Shown in pieces: positions 43,879 through 53,316 of a stretch of 64,000 nucleotides of DNA (within the stretch, counting starts at the first letter, position 1; each line of letters starts with the position of its first letter). The stretch spans positions 1-64,000 of the forward strand of contig JBEKAY010000007.1 of the NCBI GenBank assembly GCA_050015675.1, given 5' to 3'. The translations under genes were made by a program, and so were the position numbers. Under the pieces are notes generated by a model that saw nothing but the letters and a program-made list of their open reading frames with translations, was not told where the DNA came from and did not search any database. This stretch comes from Fen-1298 sp050015675. Lineage in GTDB: Bacteria > Bacteroidota > Ignavibacteria > UBA10030.

Positions 43879-44703
43879 CTATACTCCGCTAAATATATTG
43901 AATCCACCATCAATTGGAATGATGGTGCCGGTGACAAATTTTGAAGCGTCACTTGCCAGCCAAATTATTGTACCGATAAGTTCTTCAGGTTCTCCGAATC
44001 TCTTAAAAGGAGTGAGGTTGATAATGTTCTTTCCTCTTTCAGTAAGAGAACCATCTTCGTTTGTGAGAAGAGTTCTGTTTTGTTCTGTCAAAAGAAAACC
44101 AGGTGCAATGGCGTTTACTCGAATGTTGCTGCTAAATTTTTGGGCCATTTCTACCGCCATCCACTTTGTAAAATTATCAATTGCAGCTTTGGCGGCTGAA
44201 TACCCAACAACACGAGTGATGACCCTATACGAAGCCATCGATGAAATATTGATGATTGACCCGCTCTTTTGATTTGCCATCGATTTCCCGAAAATCATTG
44301 TCGGTAAAACTGTTCCGTTTAAATTCAGTTCCATGACCTTCTTTAATTGGTCCAATTGAAGGTCGAAGACAGTTTGATCAACACCAATGGTCGCACCGGG
44401 CGTATTCCCGCCTGCTGCATTTATTAAGATATCGATACGCTTGAATTTATCCAATATTTTTTGATGGGTTTCCTTCATACTCGCTTCATTGAGAACGTCG
44501 CATTGAAAACCTATTACTTCATAACCGGTGTTTCTGAGCGATTCGACTTTTATCTTAAGATTCGTTTCGTTAATATCGAGCAGTACAACTTTTGCTTTCG
44601 CCTGTAAGAATCCTTTTGCCATAGCACCAGCAAGAATTCCACCTCCACCAGTCAATACTGTTACTTTATTTTCGACATTAAAAAGAGTTTCTAAATAATT
44701 CAT
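43879..44703 (-). CDS. SDR oxidoreductase, probable D-mannonate oxidoreductase
   Basis: About 274 residues of the short-chain dehydrogenase fold. The start at ATG 44703 (MNYLETLFNVENK) is preferred; a longer frame adds 13 residues with no support. NAD(P) motif TVLTGGGGILAGAMAKG, acidic residue in VVLLDINETN, NAAGGNTPG, catalytic Ser in NISSMAS and Tyr-x-x-x-Lys in YSAAKAAI, then PGFLLTEQNR. It sits 39 nt before uxuA, which suggests it reduces fructuronate to mannonate in place of the classical UxuB. Gluconate 5-dehydrogenase-type enzymes are close relatives, so the substrate is inference from neighbourhood. Confidence 0.83.
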   Translation of the reverse strand: MNYLETLFNVENKVTVLTGGGGILAGAMAKGFLQAKAKVVLLDINETNLKIKVESLRNTGYEVIGFQCDVLNEASMKETHQKILDKFKRIDILINAAGGNTPGATIGVDQTVFDLQLDQLKKVMELNLNGTVLPTMIFGKSMANQKSGSIINISSMASYRVITRVVGYSAAKAAIDNFTKWMAVEMAQKFSSNIRVNAIAPGFLLTEQNRTLLTNEDGSLTERGKNIINLTPFKRFGEPEELIGTIIWLASDASKFVTGTIIPIDGGFNIFSGV

Positions 44704-45466
44704 AAAGAGTCCGCTGTAATTAATTATTTGATTAACGCACAAGTACGTTTAAAATTTGAATCATATTTACAGTTACTTATAAAACAATCGAAGGGCTTTT
44801 AAAGTTCGCAACGATTCATACCAATGGATCGGTCAAGCTGAATTATACCATAATAAATTTTAATTCTTGGAAGAGGAGATAATTCTGAATTAACAAGTAT
44901 ATGACTTTGGCAAGATATTAGAGAAAACCTGAATATTATTGGCACTCTTCGTTTATCCGCGAGCATGACTACTATACTATAATAGTGAGATATTAATTTA
45001 TTCTCAAAAGAAAAATATAAACCATAAGTACAATCTTTAGAGAATTACTCATAAGACAATTTAACATAGTTCCATGGAGAAACATCGGCAACCATCTTGG
45101 AGTGCTGCGTCAAAACGGAAGGAATTGCAATTGAATAATTGATGTTATGCACTAAATAATTTTTATTAAAGTATTTATAGTTCTTTAATATGGTTGTCCA
45201 CCTCCCTGCCGTCCCGAGAATGAGATATCGCATATTGAAAAAGTACCATAAATCGGGACGGTTTCCCCTCCTCAAACGAGGAGGGGGATGAAGGGGTGGT
45301 GTACTTTGTTCTATTATATTCTATGTTTATCAGCATAAAAGATGGTTTTACGTAACATCAGTGAATAAGTGAAACTCAAATTGCGTGACAGTGTGGCTTA
45401 GTAGCTATTCCGTCCAAGCAATATGTCTTTTTGCCGGAGGTACACATTTGAAGATTCCTCGTGCGG
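44704..45466. other. Intergenic region with palindromes, no gene seen
   Basis: About 760 bp, mostly AT-rich. No supported coding frame. CCGTCCCGA (45209-45217) pairs with TCGGGACGG (45253-45261), and CCCCTCCTC (45265-45273) pairs with GAGGAGGGG (45278-45286). The second resembles the hairpin set near 39.7 kb. The left part should contain the promoter of the SDR-uxuA pair, but no clean match stands out. Confidence 0.45.
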
Positions 45467-45580
45467 TCATACTTTTAAAGTTGATGCATTATCTTCTGCC
45501 TGGGCTTTATTTATCTTTTCTTGTGTCTTCACTCCTTGTTTCATCATTTGTTGCATCTTCGGCATATTTCCATAGAACAT
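45467..45580 (-). CDS. 37-residue small protein resembling the YbaB/EbfC N-terminus
   Basis: An ATG (45580) preceded by AAGGAGATAGTAAA, an excellent ribosome site, opens a 37-codon frame (MFYGNMPKMQQMMKQGVKTQ and EKINKAQAEDNASTLKV). The Met-Lys-Gln-rich helix resembles the start of nucleoid-associated YbaB/EbfC proteins, which run to ~105 residues. The rest of that family is missing, so it may be a free-standing small protein or a truncated relic. The good ribosome site argues for translation. Confidence 0.5.
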   Translation of the reverse strand: MFYGNMPKMQQMMKQGVKTQEKINKAQAEDNASTLKV

Positions 45581-45934
45581 TTTACTATCTCCTTTTAATA
45601 TTTTCTTTTTAAAAAGAATTTTATGCATCTCAATACCCCGAAATGGAAAGAAGGTTAACGCAGAGGAAACTTCGGACGTTGCTTGACTTTCGACAGAATT
45701 GCAGATATATTTCTGTTCAAGCTCATCAGTAACGATGAGCTTTTCAATTGATTGATGGTCATTCCGCGATGACTCTCCCGATGAAAAACATCGGGGCAAG
45801 ATGGAGAAGCATCTGGTTGCTATCCTGACACCGTCGGGATGTAGGTTCGAGTTCTGCTCGCGAAACAAAGCCTTAGACTTATTTTTAGACTCATTCAACT
45901 CATATTATCATATTAATAAATAAGGATAAATAAA
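45581..45934. other. Intergenic region with two small hairpins
   Basis: About 350 bp with GCTCATC...GATGAGC (45721-45740) and CCCGATG-AAAAA-CATCGGG (45777-45795). A TTCGAGTTC (about 45846-45854) recalls a tRNA T-arm, but I could not fold a full tRNA. The aldose epimerase gene follows. Confidence 0.4.
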
Positions 45935-46987
45935 GTGATTGAAAAAAAATCATTTGGGAAACTCCCGGATGGCAAAGAAGTCCATCAATATACTCTAACT
46001 AACTCTTCAGGTAGTAAAGTCACAGCCATAAACTATGGAGCGATCATAACATCGATCATCGTTCCCGATCGAAATGGTAAATTTGAAGATATCGCCCTCG
46101 GATATGATACGCTGCAAGGTTATATCAATGATAAAACGTTTTTGGGATCAATTGTTGGGCGATACGGAAATCGTATCGGCAAAGGCCGATTCCAGTTGGA
46201 AGGTAAAACCTATCAACTTGCGATAAACAATGGAGAGAATCACCTCCATGGCGGATTAGTCGGATTCAATAAAAAACTTTGGGATGCGGAAGCTATCGAG
46301 GGAAACGAACCGGCTCTTAAATTAACTCTTGTAAGCCCCGACGGTGAAGAAGGATATCCGGGAAAAGTTACTCTTGTCGTTACATACACACTGACCAATA
46401 AGAACGAACTTCGTGTCGACTATAAAGGGACAACAGACAAAACGACCATTCTCAATCCAACACAGCATTCGTATTTCAATTTATCAGGCAACCTCTCTCA
46501 AACAATCCTAGATCATCAACTCAGCATCGAAGCCGACTCTTTTACACTTGTAGACAAGGGGCAAATTCCGACTGGCAAGTTTGCGGATGTTGCAAATACA
46601 CCGCTGGATTTCCGAAGTATGAAGACAATCGGCGCACGTGTCGATGAAAAATATGAACAGCTCCTCATCGGAGGAGGTTACGATAACAACTGGGTTTTAA
46701 GAAACTACAATGGCAAAGTCCGCAAAGTTGGAGAAGTTCAAGAGCCTAAGAGCGGGCGAATTATGATGGTTTATACCGATCAACCGGGAATTCAATTCTA
46801 TTCCGGCAATTCTCTCGGCGAAACTAAGGGGAAAAATGGCGTCATTTATAAACGCAGAACAGGTCTCTGTCTGGAAGCTCAGGGTTATCCCGATTCACCG
46901 AATAAACCGGAATTCCCTTCCGTTGTTTTAAAACCAGGCGATGTTTATAAGCAAACGACTATTTACCAGTTTTCCACTAAGTCATAG
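45935..46987 (+). CDS. galM: Aldose 1-epimerase (mutarotase)
   Basis: 350-residue cytoplasmic epimerase that interconverts alpha and beta anomers of sugars, feeding XylA/XylB with the right xylose form. Motifs are NYGAIITSIIVPDRNGKFED, FLGSIVGRYGNRIG, catalytic His in NNGENHLHGG and NPTQHSYFNLSG, and catalytic Glu in RTGLCLEAQGYPDSPN. The start is GTG 45935; no signal peptide, unlike many secreted mutarotases of Bacteroidota. The xylulokinase gene follows after 55 nt, so a xylose operon is likely. Confidence 0.93.
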   Translation: MIEKKSFGKLPDGKEVHQYTLTNSSGSKVTAINYGAIITSIIVPDRNGKFEDIALGYDTLQGYINDKTFLGSIVGRYGNRIGKGRFQLEGKTYQLAINNGENHLHGGLVGFNKKLWDAEAIEGNEPALKLTLVSPDGEEGYPGKVTLVVTYTLTNKNELRVDYKGTTDKTTILNPTQHSYFNLSGNLSQTILDHQLSIEADSFTLVDKGQIPTGKFADVANTPLDFRSMKTIGARVDEKYEQLLIGGGYDNNWVLRNYNGKVRKVGEVQEPKSGRIMMVYTDQPGIQFYSGNSLGETKGKNGVIYKRRTGLCLEAQGYPDSPNKPEFPSVVLKPGDVYKQTTIYQFSTKS

Positions 46988-47042
46988 TTGTTTTAAATAA
47001 TGTTTTATTAATTCATCTAAAAATTAAAAAGGACACCATCAG

Positions 47043-48539
47043 ATGTATACACTCGGATTTGATATAGGTAGTTCATCAGTCAAAGTCTCAATTCTTAACG
47101 CTGATTCAGGTAAACTCGAAGCCAGTGCATTTTCTCCAAAAGCTGAAATGCCAATTACAGCCGTTAAGCCAGGCTGGGCAGAGCAAGACCCGAATATGTG
47201 GTGGGAGAATTTGAAAATTGCAACCGCAGAAGTTCTTTCAACCTCGCGTATCAAGAGCGATCAAATCATTGCCATCGGCATATCATACCAGATGCACGGC
47301 CTCGTTGTTGTCGATAAAAACAAGCAGGTGCTACGCCCTTCCATAATCTGGTGCGACAGCAGGGCTGTGGAAATCGGACGTGATGCATTCACTGCAATAG
47401 GCGCCGAAAAATGTTTAGGGTCCCTCATGAACTCTCCAGGCAACTTCACCGCATCCAAACTTCGGTGGGTGAAAATGAGTGAACCGAAAATTTTCGAAAA
47501 GATCGATAAGTTTATGCTTCCAGGCGATTACATTGCAATGCGGCTGACCGGCGATGCTGTGACGACACTTTCCGGTTTGTCAGAAGGAATACTCTGGGAC
47601 TTCAAAGCCAACTCACCTGCCCAATTTTTACTTGATCATTACGGAATCAGCAAAGATATGATTCCTCCAATCGTCCCAACATTTGGAGAGCAAGGCCGTC
47701 TGACCGAAAGTGCCGCAAAAGAGTTTGGCTTAGCAAAAGGAACTCCGGTCTCCTATCGCGCCGGCGACCAGCCGAATAATGCACTCTCGTTAAATGTAAT
47801 GGAGCCAGGCGAAATTGCAGCAACTGCTGGAACATCCGGTGTTGTGTATGGTGTAAGTGATACACTTAAATACGATCCGGCATCCCGTGTTAACTCATTT
47901 GCTCATGTTAATCACAAAGCTGATGCACGTCGTATCGGAGTGCTACTTTGTATCAACGGAACCGGAATAGCAAACAGCTGGATGCGGCGCATGACGGGCC
48001 AGCAATCTGTAGGTTACGCTCAGTTAGATGCGCTTGCATCAAATACACCTGTTGGAGCCGACGGAATCATCTGTCTTCCATTCGGTAATGGCGCTGAGCG
48101 GATGCTTGAAAATCGCGATACTGGTGCTCACCTGCTCAACCTCCAGTTCAATACACATTCGCAGGCTCACCTCACTCGTTCCGTCCATGAAGGGATTGCG
48201 TTTTCATTCAACTATGGTTTAAATATTATGCATGAGATGGATATGAAGCCAAAAGTTATGCGTGCTGGTCAAGCAAATCTATTCCTCGGGCCGATTTTCC
48301 GTGAGACACTTGCACAGATTGCTGGTGTCACTATTGAGCTCTATAATACGGACGGCTCGCAGGGTGCTGCACGCGGTGCAGGATTAGGTGTGAAGCATTA
48401 CAAATCACGTGAAGAAATGTTCAAAGGTCTTGAACGTTTGAAAGTTATTGAGCCGAAAAGTGCGAATGCAGCTAAATACACCGAGTTGTACGAAAAATGG
48501 GCTTCTGCACTCAACCGGATTCTCCAAACAAAAAGCTAA
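47043..48539 (+). CDS. xylB: Xylulokinase
   Basis: 498-residue FGGY-family kinase that phosphorylates D-xylulose. Features: N-terminal ATPase strand LGFDIGSSSVKVSILNADSG, KPGWAEQDPNMWWEN, SYQMHGLVVVDKN with the xylulokinase-type Met-His-Gly, IIWCDSRAVEIG, GDQPNNALSLNVMEPGEIA, and GTSGVVYGVSDTL. The C-terminal part has the ADP-binding GSQGAARGAGLGV. It follows galM by 55 nt. A pair of palindromes and a strong hairpin follow its stop. Confidence 0.95.
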   Translation: MYTLGFDIGSSSVKVSILNADSGKLEASAFSPKAEMPITAVKPGWAEQDPNMWWENLKIATAEVLSTSRIKSDQIIAIGISYQMHGLVVVDKNKQVLRPSIIWCDSRAVEIGRDAFTAIGAEKCLGSLMNSPGNFTASKLRWVKMSEPKIFEKIDKFMLPGDYIAMRLTGDAVTTLSGLSEGILWDFKANSPAQFLLDHYGISKDMIPPIVPTFGEQGRLTESAAKEFGLAKGTPVSYRAGDQPNNALSLNVMEPGEIAATAGTSGVVYGVSDTLKYDPASRVNSFAHVNHKADARRIGVLLCINGTGIANSWMRRMTGQQSVGYAQLDALASNTPVGADGIICLPFGNGAERMLENRDTGAHLLNLQFNTHSQAHLTRSVHEGIAFSFNYGLNIMHEMDMKPKVMRAGQANLFLGPIFRETLAQIAGVTIELYNTDGSQGAARGAGLGVKHYKSREEMFKGLERLKVIEPKSANAAKYTELYEKWASALNRILQTKS

Positions 48540-49167
48540 ACACTCTACGGAATATCGATTTGCAGTTGTACCATTCTCAGGTGACCGTCACCGTTTCAAG
48601 CAAGTGTATAGAAGGTGAGGTCACCTCTTTATATATAAGTACGCAAGCCTGCATGACTGCATCATGCAGGCTTGCTGTATGTGCGGCGGACAGGTGAAGA
48701 TGTGATTCGGCGCCAAAGGTCGCTTACGCTCCAAAGCTTCAGCGATGGAGCGCGCGTAAGCATCTGACCCAAATTTATCAAGCAATCCTTTTGTCTGGAA
48801 AACGTACGAGTACAATCTTTCCATGCCCTGAGACGAATGACTGAGATTGCTATGTGATGTCATGGCTTTGTCTGTTTAGTGATCGCCGTTTCGTGCGACA
48901 GAAAAAACAAATGGATGGCTTGTTCATCTGATCAGAGGCAGAAGCAAACTCCCACACATTATGAACTATCGAATAATTGAGGCAATGCGAAAATCTTGAT
49001 TCTGGATTTCTTTGGTGCTTTCATTTTCTTTTCTCCCTAATATTTTTCCGGAAATATCTACCACTATTTTTATTGATTCTTCTGGGAATAAAGGGTATTA
49101 TTAATTGATAATAGTAATCATACCGTTTCAATTTAGCATTTTTCTAGAGAGGGGGCAGGAATAACTA
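48540..49167. other. Intergenic region between xylB and the LacI regulator
   Basis: About 630 bp. The first 140 bp hold the palindromes and hairpin annotated at 48580-48675. An 80-codon minus-strand frame (48621-48863, MTSHSNLSHSSQGMERLYSY) has no recognised family and overlaps the hairpin. The rest, up to the ribosome site GAGAGGGGG before the regulator, shows nothing clear. Confidence 0.45.
48580..48675 (+). terminator. Palindromes and a perfect 14-bp hairpin after xylB
   Basis: GGTGAC-C-GTCACC (48580-48592) and GGTGA-GG-TCACC (48614-48625) are related palindromes. They are followed by a perfect 14-bp stem GCAAGCCTGCATGA / TCATGCAGGCTTGC (48643-48675, 5-nt loop). The last probably ends the galM-xylB transcript. 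The two GGTGAC repeats may be a separate signal. Confidence 0.65.
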
Positions 49168-50199
49168 ATGAAAAAATTAACAATTGTTGATGTTGCTAAT
49201 AAAGCGGGGGTTTCAAAGGGAACCGTTTCTGCTGTCATCAATGCCAAAAACACAGTCGAGCCTAGTACGAGAGATCATATATTAGAAGTGATGAAAAAAT
49301 TAAACTTTCGTCCCAAAGGCGTTGCGAGGAATTTGAAAAATGGTTTTCAAGATAAGAGCATTGGAATCATTATCAAGGATTTGAATTATCCATTTTATAC
49401 TTCAGTCGCTACTGGTGCAAAGGAGTATGCAAGCAGCAAAGGGTATTCTGTGATCATTACGAGTTCAGATGATGATCATAAATGCGAAAAGAAATTTTCT
49501 CATCTTTTTTCTGCAAAAGATATCAAAGGCACGATTATGGCTCCGACAGTAGAAGGGGCGGCGGAAATCGACCATCTATTTAAGTTGAAAATGATTAATT
49601 ACCCTTTTGTTTTATTGGAGGCAGTAAAAGGAATACAGGCGAACGTTGTTGCAATAGATAATATAAAGGCAATTAAGATGGCAGTTAAATATTTAATTGA
49701 TAGTGGCCATAAAAAAATTGTACATTTTGCAGGTCCTCCACAATCCTCGCATACCCAAGAGCGGATTGAAGGTTTTCGACATGCGTTTAGTGAGAGCACG
49801 CTGGTCTTTTGCGATGATATGATTGTGTCTGTTGGTTCTCGTTATGATGAAAGTTTCAATAAAACCATAGATTATTTTAAAAATAAAAAACGTGAAGATT
49901 ATCCGACTGCTATTGTTTGTTTCAATGATCAACAGGCTCTTGCAGTTATGATAGCTCTTAAAGAGTTAGACATCCGCGTGCCTGATGATATATCTATTGT
50001 TGGCAATGATGATATTTATTATGCCAAAATATATCCGGTCCCATTGACAACAATACGAGCGCCTCAGTATGAAATAGGCAGAAGGGCGGCAGAAATTTTA
50101 ATACGGAACATTGAATCCTCAACGATACTTCCAACCGAACAAGTTGTTTTAGAGACTGAATTTATTATCAGGGATTCGACTAGAGTGTTGAATACTTGA
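49168..50199 (+). CDS. LacI-family transcriptional regulator, probable xylose regulator
   Basis: 343 residues. The N-terminal helix-turn-helix reads VDVANKAGVSKGTVSAVINA with the hinge NFRPKGVARNLKNG. The periplasmic-binding-protein-like effector domain follows, ending TTIRAPQYEIGRRAAEILIR. It lies between xylB and xylA. A perfect 16-bp palindrome (50563-50578) that overlaps the xylA promoter is a good operator candidate for this family. A dead relative of its C-terminus lies at 7.85-8.07 kb. Repressor of xylose or xylo-oligosaccharide genes is the likely role; the effector is unknown. Confidence 0.88.
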   Translation: MKKLTIVDVANKAGVSKGTVSAVINAKNTVEPSTRDHILEVMKKLNFRPKGVARNLKNGFQDKSIGIIIKDLNYPFYTSVATGAKEYASSKGYSVIITSSDDDHKCEKKFSHLFSAKDIKGTIMAPTVEGAAEIDHLFKLKMINYPFVLLEAVKGIQANVVAIDNIKAIKMAVKYLIDSGHKKIVHFAGPPQSSHTQERIEGFRHAFSESTLVFCDDMIVSVGSRYDESFNKTIDYFKNKKREDYPTAIVCFNDQQALAVMIALKELDIRVPDDISIVGNDDIYYAKIYPVPLTTIRAPQYEIGRRAAEILIRNIESSTILPTEQVVLETEFIIRDSTRVLNT

Positions 50200-50552
50200 G
50201 ATTCGTATTGTGCCGGTTACACCTACAATCAATCCGCTATCCATTGTAAGTGGGGTATTTGACATTACCACTCAAAAGATCTTATGGGTCAAATGGGGAA
50301 CCAAATTAATTTGATGAGTGGTTTGCTGACTTTTATCGGTATACTGACTGTGGGCATCTCAACAAGGATGGAAATTAGAGGCTTAATAGAGGAATCGGAG
50401 AGGTTCTGATAAGAATATAAGGCATGTGAGATAATGGTTCGTATGGGTAGCATTCTCATAACGCGTTGTTAATAAATTTGAGGATTCTTGCCTTTTATCG
50501 ATTATCTTCATTATGCAACCATATCGTAGAATTGAAATCTTAAAATTCTTTC

Positions 50553-50581
50553 TTGACATGGAGTACAAATATTTGTACAAT
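50553..50581 (+). promoter_or_regulatory. Promoter of xylA, sigma70-like
   Basis: TTGACA (50553-50558), 17-bp spacer, TACAAT (50576-50581), about 140 bp before the xylA start. The match to the vegetative consensus is close. In FCB bacteria the promoter rules can differ, so transcription start needs testing. Confidence 0.65.
50563..50578. promoter_or_regulatory. Operator: 16-bp perfect palindrome over the xylA promoter
   Basis: GTACAAATATTTGTAC fills the spacer and the first bases of the -10 box. A protein bound there would block polymerase. The nearby LacI-family regulator is the obvious candidate. Confidence 0.7.
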
Positions 50582-50723
50582 TAAAACGGTTCAATAATAA
50601 TTTGAACTCATAAACTACGATAAAGCATTCTCGCAGAAATCAATGCAAAAGTGAATTATGTACTTTTCGAATGTAACTACATTAAAAAAATAATCAAATC
50701 AATAGATAGAAGGAATAAATATA

Positions 50724-52040
50724 ATGAACAAATATTTCCCAAAAGTCGAGAAGCCAATATCTTACGAAGGTAAGGATTCAAAGAATCCTCTGGCTTTTAA
50801 GTACTATAACAAAAACCAAAAAGTTGGCAACAAAACGATGGCAGAACATCTTCGTTTTTCAGTTGCATTCTGGCATACAATGATGGGCAACGGTTCTGAT
50901 ATGTTCGGAGGCCCAAGTTTTGAAAGAGAATGGCGGAAATCTTCAGATCCGATGCAACGAGCGAAAGATACATTAGAAGCAAATTTTGAGTTCTTACAAA
51001 AGTGCGGTATAGATTATTACTGCTTCCATGATCGAGATATCGCGCCTGAAGGTGAGACTTTTACTCAGACGTGCAAGAATTTGGAGGCCATGGTTGAGGT
51101 GGCAAAGAAGCTTCAAAAAGAAACCGGCGTGAAATTGTTATGGGGTACTGCAAATTTATTCAGCAACGCAATTTATTCACAAGGTGCCGGATCAAGTCCT
51201 AATGCACACGTGATGGCCACTGCAATAGCACAAGTGAAAAATGCAATCGATGCAACAAAAGAACTCGGCGGCGAAAATTATGTATTCTGGGGCGGACGCG
51301 AAGGGTACGAAACATTGATAAATACAGATTTGAAAAAAGAAGCAGAGAAGATGGCTCGATTCTTCCATATGGCTGTAGATTATAAAAAGAAGCTCGGTTT
51401 TAAATGCCAATTTCTTATTGAACCCAAACCGTGCGAGCCAACAAAGCATCAATATGATGCAGATGCAGCAACGACATTAAACTTCTTGAGAGAATTTGAT
51501 TTATTCGATGACTTCAAATTGAATATCGAAGCAAACCATGGTACTCTGGCTGGCAGTACATTCGAACATGAACTTGCTGTTGCTTCAGCTGCGGGAAAGT
51601 TAGGAAGTGTCGATGCAAACAGAGGCGATCTGCTGCTTGGCTGGGATACAGATCAGTTCCCAACCGACATCTACAGCACAACAATGGCGATGTTAGTTAT
51701 ATTAAATCAAAACGGCCTTGGTACTGGTGGATTGAATTTTGATGCAAAAGTACGTCGCGGTTCAAATGATCCTATAGATCTTTTCTATGCACATATCGGT
51801 GGAATGGATGCATTTGCAAAAGGCCTCTTAGTTGCTCATCAAATGATCCAAGATAAAGCATTAAGCAAATTCATCGAAGAAAGATACAGCAGCCACAATT
51901 CTGGCATAGGTCAACAGATTATGTCTGGCAAGATTAGCATGGAAGAAGTAGATAAATGGGTTCGTAACGAAAAGAATCCAGTTCTACAAAGTGCTCGACA
52001 GGAAATGCTAGAGAATATTATTAATTCATATATTTTCTAA
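50724..52040 (+). CDS. xylA: Xylose isomerase
   Basis: 438-residue class II xylose isomerase converting D-xylose to D-xylulose. Metal- and sugar-binding motifs are clear: IDYYCFHDRDIAPEG, NYVFWGGREGYETL, FLIEPKPCEPTKHQYDADA, IEANHGTLAGSTFEHEL, VDANRGDLLLGWDTDQFPTD, and GLNFDAKVRRGS. Ribosome site AGAAGGAA lies before ATG 50724. The gene is expressed from its own promoter/operator and ended by a 13-bp hairpin, so it is a separate unit from galM-xylB. Cytoplasmic. Confidence 0.97.
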   Translation: MNKYFPKVEKPISYEGKDSKNPLAFKYYNKNQKVGNKTMAEHLRFSVAFWHTMMGNGSDMFGGPSFEREWRKSSDPMQRAKDTLEANFEFLQKCGIDYYCFHDRDIAPEGETFTQTCKNLEAMVEVAKKLQKETGVKLLWGTANLFSNAIYSQGAGSSPNAHVMATAIAQVKNAIDATKELGGENYVFWGGREGYETLINTDLKKEAEKMARFFHMAVDYKKKLGFKCQFLIEPKPCEPTKHQYDADAATTLNFLREFDLFDDFKLNIEANHGTLAGSTFEHELAVASAAGKLGSVDANRGDLLLGWDTDQFPTDIYSTTMAMLVILNQNGLGTGGLNFDAKVRRGSNDPIDLFYAHIGGMDAFAKGLLVAHQMIQDKALSKFIEERYSSHNSGIGQQIMSGKISMEEVDKWVRNEKNPVLQSARQEMLENIINSYIF

Positions 52041-52047
52041 ATGGTGA

Positions 52048-52078
52048 GAGAGCGGAATCCCAAAAGGATTCCGCTCTC
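52048..52078 (+). terminator. Terminator of xylA
   Basis: Perfect 13-bp stem GAGAGCGGAATCC / GGATTCCGCTCTC with a 5-nt CAAAA loop, 7 bp after the stop, followed by ATTGTAT. Short U-run. Confidence 0.8.
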
Positions 52079-52203
52079 ATTGTATAAAACAACACCAAAG
52101 TCTGATCGTTCAATCGCAGAAAATCATAGATAGAACAAAATGAAAAACTTCAATAGGCAAATGTGCTTATTCTTTACTTTAAAAGCTAAGTAGGTTCGTT
52201 ATT

Positions 52204-53280
52204 ATGATCGGTGATAAATATGATGACCAACCTGCGTTGAAGGATATATTTAAAGACGACTTCTATATTGGTGTTGCCCTCAGTCTGAATCAGATTTCCG
52301 GCAAAGAGCCAGATGCCATTGCCCTTGTGGAAAAGCACTTCAATAGCATCACTCCGGAAAATATTCTAAAATGGGAAGAGGTTCATCCAGAACTGAATAG
52401 ATACAATTTCGAAGCAGCAGACCGTTATGTGGCTTTTGGTGAAAAGCACAAAATGCACATAATCGGTCACACTCTCGTCTGGTTCCATCAGACGCCGGAC
52501 TGGGTGTTCCAGGACGAGTTGGGCAAACCTATAACCCGTGAAGCGTTGCTTGAACGAATGAAAGATCACATCTTCACCGTGATGGGGCGCTACAAGGGTC
52601 GAATCCACGGCTGGGATGTTGTCAACGAAGCAATCATGGCGGACGGGGGATTCCGAAAGTGCAAATGGCTTGAAATTATCGGCGAAGACTATTTACTCAA
52701 GGCTTTTGAATACGCCCGTCAAGCCGACCCCAACGCTCAACTCTATTATAATGAGTATGATTTTGAGGAGCGACCCAAATGCGAAGCTGTCATTCGGCTT
52801 ATTCAAAATCTGCAGTTAAAAGGCGTCCGCATAGATGGCATTGGTATACAGGGACACTGGTTCTTAGACTGGCCAAGTATCGAGGAAGTTGAAACCTACA
52901 TTCTGGCTCTTTCCAAATTAGGCGTAAAGCTGATGGTTACGGAAATGGACATAAGCGTGCTTCCTTTTTATCCCGTTGATTCCAAAGCTGTGGACATCTC
53001 CTCCTTCGATGCCGAATGGCAGGAGAAGAACAATCCGTATCGCGATGTTCTACCGGATTCCGCTCAAAAAGATCTGGCAAAGCGATATGCTGAATTATTT
53101 TCGCTATTTCGTAAGCACCGAGACAAGTTCAGCCGGGTTACACTTTGGGCTGTGCACGACGGCCAATCTTGGCGTAGTTACCTGCCCATAAAAGGAAGGA
53201 AGGATTATCCCATGTTGTTTGACCGTCACTGTAAACCGAAGCCAGCTTTGAATGCAGTCATTAAAATAGTTCAAGATTAA
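52204..53280 (+). CDS. GH10 endo-beta-1,4-xylanase, no signal peptide
   Basis: 358-residue catalytic domain alone. Acid/base Glu142 in GWDVVNEAIM and nucleophile Glu247 in LMVTEMDISV are present. Other landmarks are FNSITPENILKWEEVHPE, IIGHTLVWFHQTPDWVF, YYNEYDFEER and GIGIQGHWFLDWPS. No secretion signal or binding module, so it should hydrolyse imported xylo-oligosaccharides or aldouronates in the cytoplasm. It is followed by a kinase, GH3, GH116 and two sugar transporters, all without signal peptides. Codon and base use look like the neighbours. Confidence 0.94.
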   Translation: MIGDKYDDQPALKDIFKDDFYIGVALSLNQISGKEPDAIALVEKHFNSITPENILKWEEVHPELNRYNFEAADRYVAFGEKHKMHIIGHTLVWFHQTPDWVFQDELGKPITREALLERMKDHIFTVMGRYKGRIHGWDVVNEAIMADGGFRKCKWLEIIGEDYLLKAFEYARQADPNAQLYYNEYDFEERPKCEAVIRLIQNLQLKGVRIDGIGIQGHWFLDWPSIEEVETYILALSKLGVKLMVTEMDISVLPFYPVDSKAVDISSFDAEWQEKNNPYRDVLPDSAQKDLAKRYAELFSLFRKHRDKFSRVTLWAVHDGQSWRSYLPIKGRKDYPMLFDRHCKPKPALNAVIKIVQD

Positions 53281-53316
53281 AATCGTTGAAGTATAAACTG
53301 TAAGTTAAATAACTTG

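Noticed and set aside
45800..45880. Possible tRNA
   Set aside because: A T-arm-like TTCGAGTTC and nearby stems suggested a tRNA, but no acceptor stem, D-arm or anticodon loop with correct spacing could be formed.
48621..48863. 80-codon minus-strand gene downstream of xylB
   Set aside because: Overlaps the perfect hairpin, has no ribosome site and no family resemblance.
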